A stretch of DNA of 64,000 nt, from positions 1 through 64,000 of the forward strand of contig NZ_JADPCH010000011.1 of assembly GCF_015670745.1 (NCBI RefSeq), written 5' to 3'. The notes beneath the pieces are model-generated. The model searched no databases and was not told the DNA's origin. It was given only the letters and a program-made list of their open reading frames with translations. Shown here piece after piece: positions 48,758 to 57,221 of this stretch (the stretch's first letter is position 1; every line of letters starts with the position of its first letter). The position numbers and the translations under genes were made by a program. Source of the stretch: Collinsella aerofaciens (GTDB lineage: Bacteria; Actinomycetota; Coriobacteriia; Coriobacteriales; Coriobacteriaceae).

Positions 48758-49820
48758 GGGCTCCGCTTTCCTTGACCGTCAGCGAGATCAGACGGAATGC
48801 GATGGTGAGCACCGCCACGCCAATCACGCCGGACAGGATATACATGGCAGCCTGACCGGCAAAGCCGAGACCCTGCTCCTCGGAATAGGCCTGCAGGTAA
48901 TCACCCGTAGGCAGAGCGTCGGCAAAGGTCGGGGCGTCGAGACCGACCGAAGCCTGCAGGCTGTCGTCGCCAGCCTCCTGAACGGCGGTCGCGGCGCCCT
49001 CGGCGTCCCACTCACCCCAGGCGTCACCCGTGGCCAGCAGGCCCAGCGGCGTGGCCACGACAAGCACGGCAACCAAGATGAGCGTGGGGACCAGCGAGGT
49101 CTTCTTTGCAGCAGCGCCCTCGGCAGCAAGCTGTCCATCGGCGGCTTCGGGGCCGACGATAACGCTCGGCGCCGTCTTCTTGATAAAGCCGTAGATCGCG
49201 GCAGTCGCCACGCCCTCGACCACGCCGGCTACCAACATATGCGGGATCATCATGGCCGGAATGGCAATGGACAGCGGGAAGGGGCAGTACAGCGGAGCGC
49301 CCGAAGCATTTGTGAAAAGCATCGGCTGAATACCAAACTCGATTGCTGCGCACAGGGCCGCCAGGCACAGGCCGACCCAGCCGCTTACGATGGCCGAAAC
49401 CGAGGTGCCCCAGCTCTTGTCGTGCAAACGGCTGTTAAGCGCGCGGAACACGATGGCTGCGGCAAACGGCAACACGAAGGCCATGTTAAAGCAGTTAGCG
49501 CCAAAGGACAGGATGCCGCCGTCGCCAAACAGCAGCGCTTGCAGCGCCAGCGCGACCGAAACCGCGATAGCCGCGGCCTCGGGGCCCAGCAGCAGCGCGA
49601 TGAGTGCGCCACCAACGGCGTGGCCTGTGGTGCCGCCAGGCAGCGGCACGTTGAACATCATGAGCAGGAAGGAGAACGCGGCGCAGATGCCCAGGAACGC
49701 CATGTGCTCGCGATCGAGCGTGGCGCGCACCTTTTTGATGCAGTGGATCCAAACGGGCACCATCGCCACCGCCATAACGGCATCGGTCTGCGGGGACAGA
49801 TAATTATCTGGAATGTGCAT
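48735..49820 (-). CDS. cbiM: CbiM-type metal-binding component fused to a CbiN-like domain
   Basis: S component of an ECF metal transporter (Co2+ or Ni2+). MHIPDNYLSPQTDAVM at the N-terminus carries the essential His2 and the metal-binding start of CbiM/NikM; the next helices include PLPGGTTGHAVGGALIALLLGPEAA. About residues 225-361 form an extra region with two hydrophobic helices flanking an acidic exported loop, like a fused CbiN/NikN. A NikR-like operator 58 bp upstream points to nickel. The operon order is M(N)-Q-O. Confidence 0.92.
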   Translation of the reverse strand: MHIPDNYLSPQTDAVMAVAMVPVWIHCIKKVRATLDREHMAFLGICAAFSFLLMMFNVPLPGGTTGHAVGGALIALLLGPEAAAIAVSVALALQALLFGDGGILSFGANCFNMAFVLPFAAAIVFRALNSRLHDKSWGTSVSAIVSGWVGLCLAALCAAIEFGIQPMLFTNASGAPLYCPFPLSIAIPAMMIPHMLVAGVVEGVATAAIYGFIKKTAPSVIVGPEAADGQLAAEGAAAKKTSLVPTLILVAVLVVATPLGLLATGDAWGEWDAEGAATAVQEAGDDSLQASVGLDAPTFADALPTGDYLQAYSEEQGLGFAGQAAMYILSGVIGVAVLTIAFRLISLTVKESGAHGDGRAA

Positions 49821-49877
49821 GTACGCCTCCCGGTTATCGGCGCACGGAATTGCAACGCCGCTTGAATCACCTTTCCA

Positions 49878-49905
49878 GTGTTACGTAATGTCAGATTCGT
49901 AACAC
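49878..49905. promoter_or_regulatory. NikR-like operator upstream of the metal ECF operon
   Basis: GTGTTAC (49878-49884) and its complement GTAACAC (49899-49905) are separated by 14 bases. The symmetric half-sites and spacing resemble NikR operators described in comparative genomics for non-enteric bacteria, as I recall; the E. coli site is GTATGA-N16-TCATAC. It lies 58 bp before the cbiM start. No nikR gene is in the window. Confidence 0.6.
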
Positions 49906-49922
49906 TCCGCGGGCTATCATAG

Positions 49923-49958
49923 CAAAACGGCGCACTGCCGACAAAGCAGCACGCCGTT
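49923..49958 (-). terminator. Terminator after pheT
   Basis: AACGGCGTGCTGC and GCAGTGCGCCGTT form a stem with two mismatches, followed by TTGC on the minus strand. It lies about 108 bp past the pheT stop and just before the metal-operon operator. Confidence 0.6.
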
Positions 49959-50065
49959 ATGTAATGCGCGTGTCATATATGCAGGCTCAACGGTGCCTTA
50001 TACCGAAAACAGCAGTCACGTAAGACTCGGCGGCAGCCGACGCTGGCCCATATCCGGCGCAGGAC

Positions 50066-52519
50066 CTAGCCGCGGACCTCGCCGTTTACGCCCTTGCACA
50101 CCTTGGTGACGATCTTCTGGTGCGCCTTTTCGACCTCTTCGCTGGTGAGCGTGTGGTCGTCGGAGCGATACGTAAGCGCAAAGGCCATGGATTTCTTACC
50201 CTTGCCGATGCGGACCGGATCGCGGTAGACATCGAACAGGCGCACGCCCTCGAGCAGCTTGCCGCCGGCACTCGTAATACGACGCTCAAGATCCTCGCAG
50301 GTCACAGTGTTGTCGACCACGATAGCAAGGTCGTGCTCAACGGCCGGGTACTGCGAGAACTCACGGTAGTTATCCTGGTTGCGGGCGCCCTTGATCAGCT
50401 TGTCCAGGTCAAGCTCAAAGGCAACGACGACCTCGTCGATACCCATAGCCTCGCGCGCCTCGGGGTGGATCTCGCCAACCCAGCCCAGCACGGTACCGCC
50501 CGAGAGTACCTCGGCAGCACGACCCGGTTGCAGGAAGGCATAGCTCTCGCCCTCGACGGGACGGAAGCGAACCTTCTCGATGCGCAGCTGGGCAAGCAGC
50601 TCCTCAACGATGCCCTTGCCAAAGAAGAAACGCAGCTTGCGGTACTTCATGTTCCAAGACTGCTCGCTCCACTGGCCCGAGAGCACACCCGCCACGGACT
50701 TGGTCTCCTTGGGCAGGCTGGCGTTCTCGCGGCCATGGAACAGGCTGCCGACCTCGTACAGGTGCACGTTGGGCGTGCCGTGGGCCTCGTTGTAGGCCAC
50801 AGACTGCAGCAGACCCGGCAGCAGCGAGCGGCGCATCTCGGTCTGCTCGGCCACCAGCGGGTTCATGAGAACCACGGGGCAGCCGCGGCCCTCGGTGGAC
50901 ATACCAATCTTCTCCAGGTCGCCCGGGGCGGCAAAGCCAAAGGTCGTGGTCTCGTTGAGGCCGCAGGCGCGCAGGATCTCGCCGACCTTACGGGTGAGCT
51001 TCTGCTCGCGGGTCAGGCCGCCGATGTGGTTCTTGGCAGCCGGGATGGTCGCCGTAACGCGGCCCATACCCCATAGGCGCAGGACCTCCTCGATCAGGTC
51101 GATCTCACGCGGCAGGTCGGGACGGAAGCTCGGCGGGGTAACCATAAAGTCCTCGCCGTCGCGCTCGACGGTGCAGCCCAGACGGGTGAGCGAGCGCTCG
51201 ATAAAGTCGGGCTCGATGTCGGCGCCGCAGATGGCGTGCACGCGGGCCAAGCGCAGCTTGATGCTATCGATGGTCTTGGGCGCGGGGAAAACGTCGACGT
51301 AGCCGGGAGCGACCTCGCCGCCGGCGATCTCCTCGATGAGCGCGCACGTGACGTTGGCGACATCCACGCAGCCGGTCTCGTCGACCTGGCGCTCAAAGCG
51401 AATGGAGGCGTCGGAGATCAGCGAAAGGTCGCGGCTGGTGTGCGAGGTGCGGCCGGCGTTGAAGCAGGCGCTCTCGACCATCACGTCGACGGTGTCGTCC
51501 TCAATCTCGGAATCCATGCCACCCATGACACCGGCCAGCGCCACGGGACGCTCGCCGTCGGTGATGAGGCCCATACCGGCGTCGAGCACGCGCTCCTCGC
51601 CGTCGAGCGTCGTGAACTTCTCGTCCTGCTGGGCGGCGCGAACCACCACACGACGGTGGCCATCGCGCTCGGCAAAGGTGTCCAGGTCAAAGGCGTGCAG
51701 CGGCTGACCGGTGAGCATCATCACATAGTTGGTGATGTCGACGATGTTGTTGTGCGGGCGCACACCCAAGGCGTTAAGGCGCTTGACCATCCAGTCGGGC
51801 GACGAGCCGACCTTGACGTTGCGCACGATGCGGGCAACGTAGCGGTCGCACAGGCCCTCGTCGGCAATCTCGACGGAAAGCTCGTCGTCGGTCGCGCGGC
51901 CGGTCTCGGCTTTGATGGCGGGCAGCTCAACGTGGAAATCGCGATCGAAGATGGCGCCGGTCTCGCGGGCCATACCGATCATGGACAGGCAATCGGGACG
52001 GTTGGGCGTGATCTCGCAGTCGAGCACGGTATCACTCGAGCCCACGTACTCGGCAAACGGCATGCCGCAGGGCGTATCCTCGGGCAGGATCATGATGCCG
52101 GAGTGGTCACCACCCAGGCCGAGCTCGCGCGCGGAGCAGTTCATGCCCATGGACACGACGCCGCGAAGCTTGCTCTTCTTGATCTTGACGTCGCCGGGAA
52201 GCACGGCGCCAATCATGGCCGTGACGATGTGGTCGCCGGCCTCGAAGTTCTGCGCGCCGCAGACGATCTGCAGCGGAGCGGGGTTGCCGTCGGCGTCGAG
52301 GTTCTTGTCACCCACGTCGACCGAGCACACATACATGTGGTCGCTATCGGGGTGCGGGGTCTTGGTGAGCACCTTGGCGGTCACCACGTGGTCGAAGGAC
52401 TCGCCCACGGTGTCGATCGCCTCGACCTCGGTGCCGGTACGGATATATTCGTCCGAAAGGGTCTTGGGATCCTCCGGAATATCAATCATGGTCTTGAGCC
52501 AGTCGTAAGAAACACGCAT
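50066..52519 (-). CDS. pheT: Phenylalanyl-tRNA synthetase beta subunit
   Basis: An 817-residue subunit. Domains in order: N-terminal, tRNA-binding OB fold (about residues 39-155, GDHIVTAMIGAVLPGDVKIKKSKLRGV), B3/B4 editing domain (about 215-390), B5 (about 405-475), synthetase-like core (about 490-690) and C-terminal FDX-ACB anticodon domain (about 725-817, FSQYPAVEHDLAIVVDNTV). The PheT length is normal. It follows pheS by 63 bp in the T-box-controlled operon. Confidence 0.97.
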   Translation of the reverse strand: MRVSYDWLKTMIDIPEDPKTLSDEYIRTGTEVEAIDTVGESFDHVVTAKVLTKTPHPDSDHMYVCSVDVGDKNLDADGNPAPLQIVCGAQNFEAGDHIVTAMIGAVLPGDVKIKKSKLRGVVSMGMNCSARELGLGGDHSGIMILPEDTPCGMPFAEYVGSSDTVLDCEITPNRPDCLSMIGMARETGAIFDRDFHVELPAIKAETGRATDDELSVEIADEGLCDRYVARIVRNVKVGSSPDWMVKRLNALGVRPHNNIVDITNYVMMLTGQPLHAFDLDTFAERDGHRRVVVRAAQQDEKFTTLDGEERVLDAGMGLITDGERPVALAGVMGGMDSEIEDDTVDVMVESACFNAGRTSHTSRDLSLISDASIRFERQVDETGCVDVANVTCALIEEIAGGEVAPGYVDVFPAPKTIDSIKLRLARVHAICGADIEPDFIERSLTRLGCTVERDGEDFMVTPPSFRPDLPREIDLIEEVLRLWGMGRVTATIPAAKNHIGGLTREQKLTRKVGEILRACGLNETTTFGFAAPGDLEKIGMSTEGRGCPVVLMNPLVAEQTEMRRSLLPGLLQSVAYNEAHGTPNVHLYEVGSLFHGRENASLPKETKSVAGVLSGQWSEQSWNMKYRKLRFFFGKGIVEELLAQLRIEKVRFRPVEGESYAFLQPGRAAEVLSGGTVLGWVGEIHPEAREAMGIDEVVVAFELDLDKLIKGARNQDNYREFSQYPAVEHDLAIVVDNTVTCEDLERRITSAGGKLLEGVRLFDVYRDPVRIGKGKKSMAFALTYRSDDHTLTSEEVEKAHQKIVTKVCKGVNGEVRG

Positions 52520-52582
52520 CTAACTGGTCTCCTTTCATAAATGCGGCTTTGAGCCGGAAACTGCAACTAAGAAGAAAGCGTT

Positions 52583-53659
52583 CTAGAACTGGTTCAAGAA
52601 CCTCATGTCACCAGTCATCAACGTGCGCAGGTCGGGCAGGTCGTAGCGCAGTGCCGCGACGCGCTCGGCGCCAATGCCAAAGGCGAAGCCGGTGTACTTC
52701 TCGGGGTCGATGCCGCAGTTGATAAGGACGTTGGGATCGACCATACCGCAGCCCAGAATCTCGATCCAGCCGCTGTGCTTGCAGAAGTTGCAGCCCTTGC
52801 CGCCGCACACGTGGCAGCTCACGTCCACCTCGCAGCTAGGCTCGGTGAAGGGGAAGAAGTGCGGGCGGTAGCGCGTTTTGCGGTCCTCGCCAAACATGAA
52901 CTTAACAAAATAGTCGAGCGTACCCTTGAGGTCGCCGAAAGTAATGCCCTCGTCCACGACCAGGCCCTCGATCTGGTTAAACTGCGGCAGGTGGCAGGCA
53001 TCGGCCGTGTCGGGACGATAGACGGTGCCCGGGCAGATCATGTAGATGGGCGGCTTTTGCGACTCCATGGTGTGGATCTGCACGCCCGAGGTCTGGGTGC
53101 GCAGCAGCACGTCGGACTCGCCGTGGGCGTGCGCCTCGGGGTGCGCAACGCTGCCGGGGTTGTTGTCGACCACGTAAAACGTGTCGCGGGCCGAACGGCT
53201 CGGGTGATCCATGGGGGCGTTAAGCGCCGTGAAGTTGTAGTAGGAGGTGTCGACCATGGGGCCGGACTCGACAGTGTAGCCGATGCCGCAGAAGATGTCC
53301 TCGGCCTCCTCGATGATCTGCTTGATCAGGTGCTGGTGACCGATCTGCGGACGGATGCCCGGCAGCGTGATGTCGACGGCATCGTGCTCGAGTGCGTGCT
53401 TAAGGGCGGCGGCCTTCATCTCGGTCGTGCGCTCGTCGAGCATGCCCTCGATCAGCTGGCGCATCTCGTTGGCGCGCTTGCCCATAACGGGACGATCCTC
53501 GGGGGCGAGCTTGCCCATCATGCGCATCAGGCCGGTGATGCGGCCCTTGCGGCCGAGCAGCGCGACGCGCGCGGCCTCGAGCTTCTCGGCGTCGTCGGCG
53601 CCTGCGACGAGCTCCTTGGCCTCTTCCTCGAGTTTGACCAGATCATCAATCAGACTCAT
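52583..53659 (-). CDS. pheS: Phenylalanyl-tRNA synthetase alpha subunit
   Basis: Catalytic class II subunit of 358 residues in the alpha2-beta2 synthetase. An N-terminal coiled coil (about residues 1-90) is followed by the core: HPLL-type segment GHQHLIKQIIEEAEDIFCGIGY, motif 2 TSGVQIHTMESQ onward, QIEGLVVDEG and the motif 3 FGIGAERVAALRYDL. The ATG at 53659 (SLIDDLVKLEEEAKE) follows AAAGGGAAG; the longer reading would extend into the T-box terminator. Confidence 0.97.
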   Translation of the reverse strand: MSLIDDLVKLEEEAKELVAGADDAEKLEAARVALLGRKGRITGLMRMMGKLAPEDRPVMGKRANEMRQLIEGMLDERTTEMKAAALKHALEHDAVDITLPGIRPQIGHQHLIKQIIEEAEDIFCGIGYTVESGPMVDTSYYNFTALNAPMDHPSRSARDTFYVVDNNPGSVAHPEAHAHGESDVLLRTQTSGVQIHTMESQKPPIYMICPGTVYRPDTADACHLPQFNQIEGLVVDEGITFGDLKGTLDYFVKFMFGEDRKTRYRPHFFPFTEPSCEVDVSCHVCGGKGCNFCKHSGWIEILGCGMVDPNVLINCGIDPEKYTGFAFGIGAERVAALRYDLPDLRTLMTGDMRFLNQF

Positions 53660-53739
53660 GTCTTCCCTTTCGTCTCTCGCGCATCCGCGCTCCGGGACGG
53701 CTGACGCCGCCCGATGCTGCGGATGCGCGGCCCGGTTCG

Positions 53740-54030
53740 GTAACAAAAAACCGCCCTCGGGCATGTGCATTGCCCAAGGACGGTTAAATTCCGCGGTACC
53801 ACCTTGTTTGACCCGGCGGATGTCTGGCCCGCCGCGCCCACTCTGCGCCCCTTATCGCGAGGCTCACGGCTTCCCTACTGGGGCCTCGCTGCCGCCGGCC
53901 GCGTGCCCGTTGAGGTCGCTGCTCGGGAGTGAACGCTTGGCCCTTGCCACCGCAGGAAGGCTTGCAGCCCATGACCTTCCCTCTCTTGCCGGCGACGCGG
54001 CGGGCAAAACCCTCTCCGTCAACGCATTGG
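53740..54030 (-). promoter_or_regulatory. T-box leader controlling pheST
   Basis: The T-box motif AAGGTGGTACCGCGG lies at 53791-53805 (minus strand), the sequence that pairs with uncharged tRNA 3' ends. A terminator follows: AACCGTCCTTGGGC with GCCCGAGGGCGGTT, then TTTTT (53744-53785). The Stem I region spans about 53880-54030. TTC at 53931-53933 followed by A is a plausible Phe specifier codon. Uncharged tRNA-Phe would favour read-through into pheS. Confidence 0.88.
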
Positions 54031-54162
54031 GCTATAGGATAACACATTTCGCGAGCGCATCGCCGCGTTCCGTTTTGTTCGCGCTGGGTACAAGGCAGGT
54101 AGCTGTGCAAACTGGCCGCGCACCCGCTTGCGACGCTCGGCCTGCGAGATTAAGGATACGGT

Positions 54163-55746
54163 ATGGGAAAGAAACTCGATAAGAAGGCCAAGGCAGCCGT
54201 GGCAAAGGCCGCCAAGGGCGTCAAGGCCGCTAAAGTCGACAAGGCCGTCAAAAAGTTCCGCAAACTCGAGGGCAAGCTGTGGACTCGCGAGTACCTGCTC
54301 AAGATTGCCGAGTTCGATGGAGCGACGATTGCTCCTGCCAACGGCGCTGCCGCCCGTGCCGACGCCATGGGCACGCTTGCCGGCGAACATCACAAGCTAC
54401 TGACCTGCGAGAAGTCTGTTGAGCTCGTACGCTCGTTAGCGCGCGAGACGGTCGCGGGCGGCAAGATCGACGACCCGCAGCTGCTCGACGAGATTCGCGT
54501 GCTCGGCCGCGACCAGCGCGAGGCAGGCGCCATCCCCACCGAGGAGGCCGAGGCCTGGACCAGGCTCACCTGCGAGGCCGACGCCGTGTGGCACAAGGCC
54601 AAGGCGGCCAACGACTGGGCGAGCTTTGAGCCCTATGTGGATAGAATCGTCGCCCAGCTTAAGCATCAGGCCGAGCTCATGGACCCCAAGCGCGACCCAT
54701 ACGACGTTTGGCTCGACCAGTACGAGCGCGGCCTTTCCGCCAAGAGCTTCGATGCGTTTTGCGATGAGGTCAAGGCGACGGTCGTGCCGCTCGTGCACGC
54801 CATCGGCGAGCGCGGCCAGCAGCCCGCTGCCGACTTTTTGCACGCCCGCGTGCCCGAGGCCGCCCAGCGCGCCATGAGCTTCGACCTTATGAAGCTCGTC
54901 GGCCTGAACCTGAACGACACCACGCTTGCCTTTACCGAACACCCGTTTAGCGAGGGCTTTGCCGTGGGTGACGCGCGCATCGCGACACACATCTACGAGA
55001 ACGATTGCATCTCCAACGTCTACAGCATCATCCACGAGGCGGGACATGCCATGTACGAGCTGGGCGTCAATCCCGCCTATGCGCGCACCTGTCTTGAGGG
55101 CGGCACCTCCATGGGCATCCACGAGAGCCAGAGCCGCTTTTTCGAGAACACCGTGGGTCGCAGCCGCGCCTTTATGGGACCGCTGCTCGAGGTGCTGCGC
55201 CGCCACGCACCCGAGGTCTACGGCGACGTCGACGAGGACACGCTCTACCACGCCGTGAACATCGCGCAGCCTTCGCTGATCCGCACCGAGGCCGACGAGC
55301 TCACCTATCCGCTGCACGTTATGGTGCGCTACGAGATCGAGCGCATGCTGTTTGCCGGCGAGGCCACGGCCAAGGACATCCCCGCGCTTTGGAACCGCTT
55401 CATGGATGAGTACCTGGGCATTCCCGTTCCCGACGACACACACGGCTGCCTACAGGATACGCACTGGAGCGGCGGCTCGTTTGGCTACTTCCCCACCTAT
55501 GCGCTGGGCAGCGCCTACGACGCCATGTTTGTGCCGGCCATGTGCCGCGACGGTGTCGACCTTACCGGCGCCTGCGCGAGCGGCGACCTGACACCCGTCC
55601 GCGCCTGGCTGGGCGAGCACATTTGGCAGTGGGGCCGCGCCAAGGACGCGCCGGAGCTCATCAAGGGCGCGTGCGGCATGGCGTTCGATGCCCGCTACTA
55701 CTGCAGCTACCTGCAGGACAAGTTCACCACGCTCTACGAGCTGTAG
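54163..55746 (+). CDS. M32-family metallocarboxypeptidase
   Basis: A 527-residue cytosolic zinc carboxypeptidase. The HExxH motif is SIIHEAGHAMYELG (about residues 290-303), the third ligand region is GGTSMGIHESQSRFFENTVGRS, and the C-terminal half has the typical HYWHWG-like FGYFPTYALGSAYDA. The N-terminus is an added Lys/Ala-rich stretch (KKLDKKAKAAVAKAAK) of about 25 residues not seen in other members. AAGGATAC precedes the ATG. It is divergent from the pheST T-box and ends before a hairpin at 55769. Confidence 0.92.
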   Translation: MGKKLDKKAKAAVAKAAKGVKAAKVDKAVKKFRKLEGKLWTREYLLKIAEFDGATIAPANGAAARADAMGTLAGEHHKLLTCEKSVELVRSLARETVAGGKIDDPQLLDEIRVLGRDQREAGAIPTEEAEAWTRLTCEADAVWHKAKAANDWASFEPYVDRIVAQLKHQAELMDPKRDPYDVWLDQYERGLSAKSFDAFCDEVKATVVPLVHAIGERGQQPAADFLHARVPEAAQRAMSFDLMKLVGLNLNDTTLAFTEHPFSEGFAVGDARIATHIYENDCISNVYSIIHEAGHAMYELGVNPAYARTCLEGGTSMGIHESQSRFFENTVGRSRAFMGPLLEVLRRHAPEVYGDVDEDTLYHAVNIAQPSLIRTEADELTYPLHVMVRYEIERMLFAGEATAKDIPALWNRFMDEYLGIPVPDDTHGCLQDTHWSGGSFGYFPTYALGSAYDAMFVPAMCRDGVDLTGACASGDLTPVRAWLGEHIWQWGRAKDAPELIKGACGMAFDARYYCSYLQDKFTTLYEL

Positions 55747-55768
55747 GGCATAACCGACACGCCGACGC

Positions 55769-55807
55769 AAAGGGGACGCCGCGGAACCAATCCGCAGCGT
55801 CCCCTTT
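55769..55807. terminator. Hairpin terminator after the M32 gene
   Basis: AAAGGGGACGC and GCGTCCCCTTT enclose GCGGA/TCCGC around ACCAA, one mismatch. TTTCC follows on the plus strand; the T run is short. The GGGGAC motif also recurs in other intergenic elements of this window. Confidence 0.65.
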
Positions 55808-55846
55808 CCACCTAGTCGTTTAAGAACGTCCCCAATGACTACCTTT

Positions 55847-55887
55847 GCAGCGTCGAGCAGTTACGCGGTTTGGTAAAACCGCGTAAC
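55847..55887. repeat. REP-like palindrome, copy 3, touching the glmM stop codon
   Basis: GCAGCGTCGA, a GCA spacer and 12-bp palindromic arms GTTACGCGGTTT/AAACCGCGTAAC with loop GGTA. The 41 bases match 168-208 with one mismatch. The last base of the palindrome is the first base of the glmM stop codon complement, so the element starts where coding ends. The two copies share the hairpin sequence although the genes differ. Confidence 0.75.
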
Positions 55888-57218
55888 TAAAGAGCCTCCA
55901 GAACACTTGAGATGCGCTTCATGGCGGCATCGGCGGATGCTTGGTCGGGCGCCTCGGCCAGCACGCGGATAACCGACTCGGTTCCGCTCTTGCGCACGAG
56001 CACGCGGCCCTCGCCTGCCAGCGCAGCCTCGGCCTCGGCGATGGCGTTCTGCACGCCCATGTTCTCGAGCGCGGCGTCCTTGTCCGCCACGTGCACGGCC
56101 ACCTGCGCCTGTGGCAGCAGCTTGCACGGAGCCGTGAGTTGCGAGAGTGTCTCGCGCTCGGCACGAATCACTTCCATCACGCGCAGCGAGGTCATAATGC
56201 CGTCGCCCGTGCGCTCGATATCGCCAAAGATCGTATGGCCCGTCTGCTCGCCGCCCAGGCTGTAGCCGCCCTCGCGCATCTTGGCATACACGTGACGGTC
56301 GCCCACGCCGCTGGTCACGGCGCTCAGTCCGGCAAGCTCCAGCGACTTGACCAGACCAAAGTTGCTGGCGATCGTCGGTACCACGGTACCGCCCGAGAGA
56401 CGCCCGTGCTTGTTCAGGTACACGCCGCACACGTACAGGATCTGGTCGCCGTCGACCACGCGGCCGCGCTCGTCCACGGCCAGGCAGCGGTCGGCATCGC
56501 CGTCGTAGGCAAAGCCCACATCCAGACCCTGTTCCACCACGTGGCGCTGCAGGCGCTCCATATGCGTGGAGCCGCAGTCGACATTGATGTTAAAGCCGTC
56601 GGGCGCGGCGTTGATCACGCGCACGTCGGCACCGAGCGCGTCAAACACCGGCTTGGCCACCGAGGAAGCCGAGCCGTTGGCGCAGTCAATACCGATCTTG
56701 ACGCCCTGCAGCGAAAAGTTCGCACTTGCAATGAGCGAAGCGATGTAGCGGTTGCGGCCCTGCATGTAGTCCACCGTGGCACCGATGTGGTTGCCCGTGG
56801 CCAACGGAACTTCGCTCTTGCCATCGATGTAGTCCTCGATGAGCTCCAGTACGTCCTCGTCCATCTTAAAACCGTCGCTATTGACGAGCTTAATGCCGTT
56901 ATCGCAAAACGGGTTGTGGCTCGCGCTGATCATGATGCCGCAATCGAAGCAGCCCTCCACGGTCTGATGCGCCACGCCCGGCGTCGGGATCACGTGCAGC
57001 ATATAGGCGTCCGCACCGCTCGCGACCAGACCGCTCACCAGCGCCGCCTCGAACATATAACTCGAGCGACGTGTGTCCTTGCCCACGATAACGCGCGCCT
57101 TAGCACTGCGGTTGGCGCCGTAATACCAGCCCACAAAACGGCCAATCTTATAAGCGTGCTCTACCGTCAGCCCAACGTTGGCCTCGCCGCGAAAGCCGTC
57201 GGTGCCAAAGTACTTCAT
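55887..57218 (-). CDS. glmM: Phosphoglucosamine mutase
   Basis: Interconverts glucosamine-6-phosphate and glucosamine-1-phosphate for peptidoglycan precursor synthesis. FGTDGFRGEAN starts the protein, the phosphoserine loop is GIMISASHNPFCDNGIKL (about residues 96-113), the metal loop is FAYDGDADRCLAVDE, the sugar loop GGEQTGHTIF, and the phosphate loop VRKSGTESVIRV. The 443-residue length is normal. It begins 3 bp after the DUF4012 gene, suggesting one transcript. Confidence 0.95.
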   Translation of the reverse strand: MKYFGTDGFRGEANVGLTVEHAYKIGRFVGWYYGANRSAKARVIVGKDTRRSSYMFEAALVSGLVASGADAYMLHVIPTPGVAHQTVEGCFDCGIMISASHNPFCDNGIKLVNSDGFKMDEDVLELIEDYIDGKSEVPLATGNHIGATVDYMQGRNRYIASLIASANFSLQGVKIGIDCANGSASSVAKPVFDALGADVRVINAAPDGFNINVDCGSTHMERLQRHVVEQGLDVGFAYDGDADRCLAVDERGRVVDGDQILYVCGVYLNKHGRLSGGTVVPTIASNFGLVKSLELAGLSAVTSGVGDRHVYAKMREGGYSLGGEQTGHTIFGDIERTGDGIMTSLRVMEVIRAERETLSQLTAPCKLLPQAQVAVHVADKDAALENMGVQNAIAEAEAALAGEGRVLVRKSGTESVIRVLAEAPDQASADAAMKRISSVLEAL

Positions 57219-57221
57219 ATC

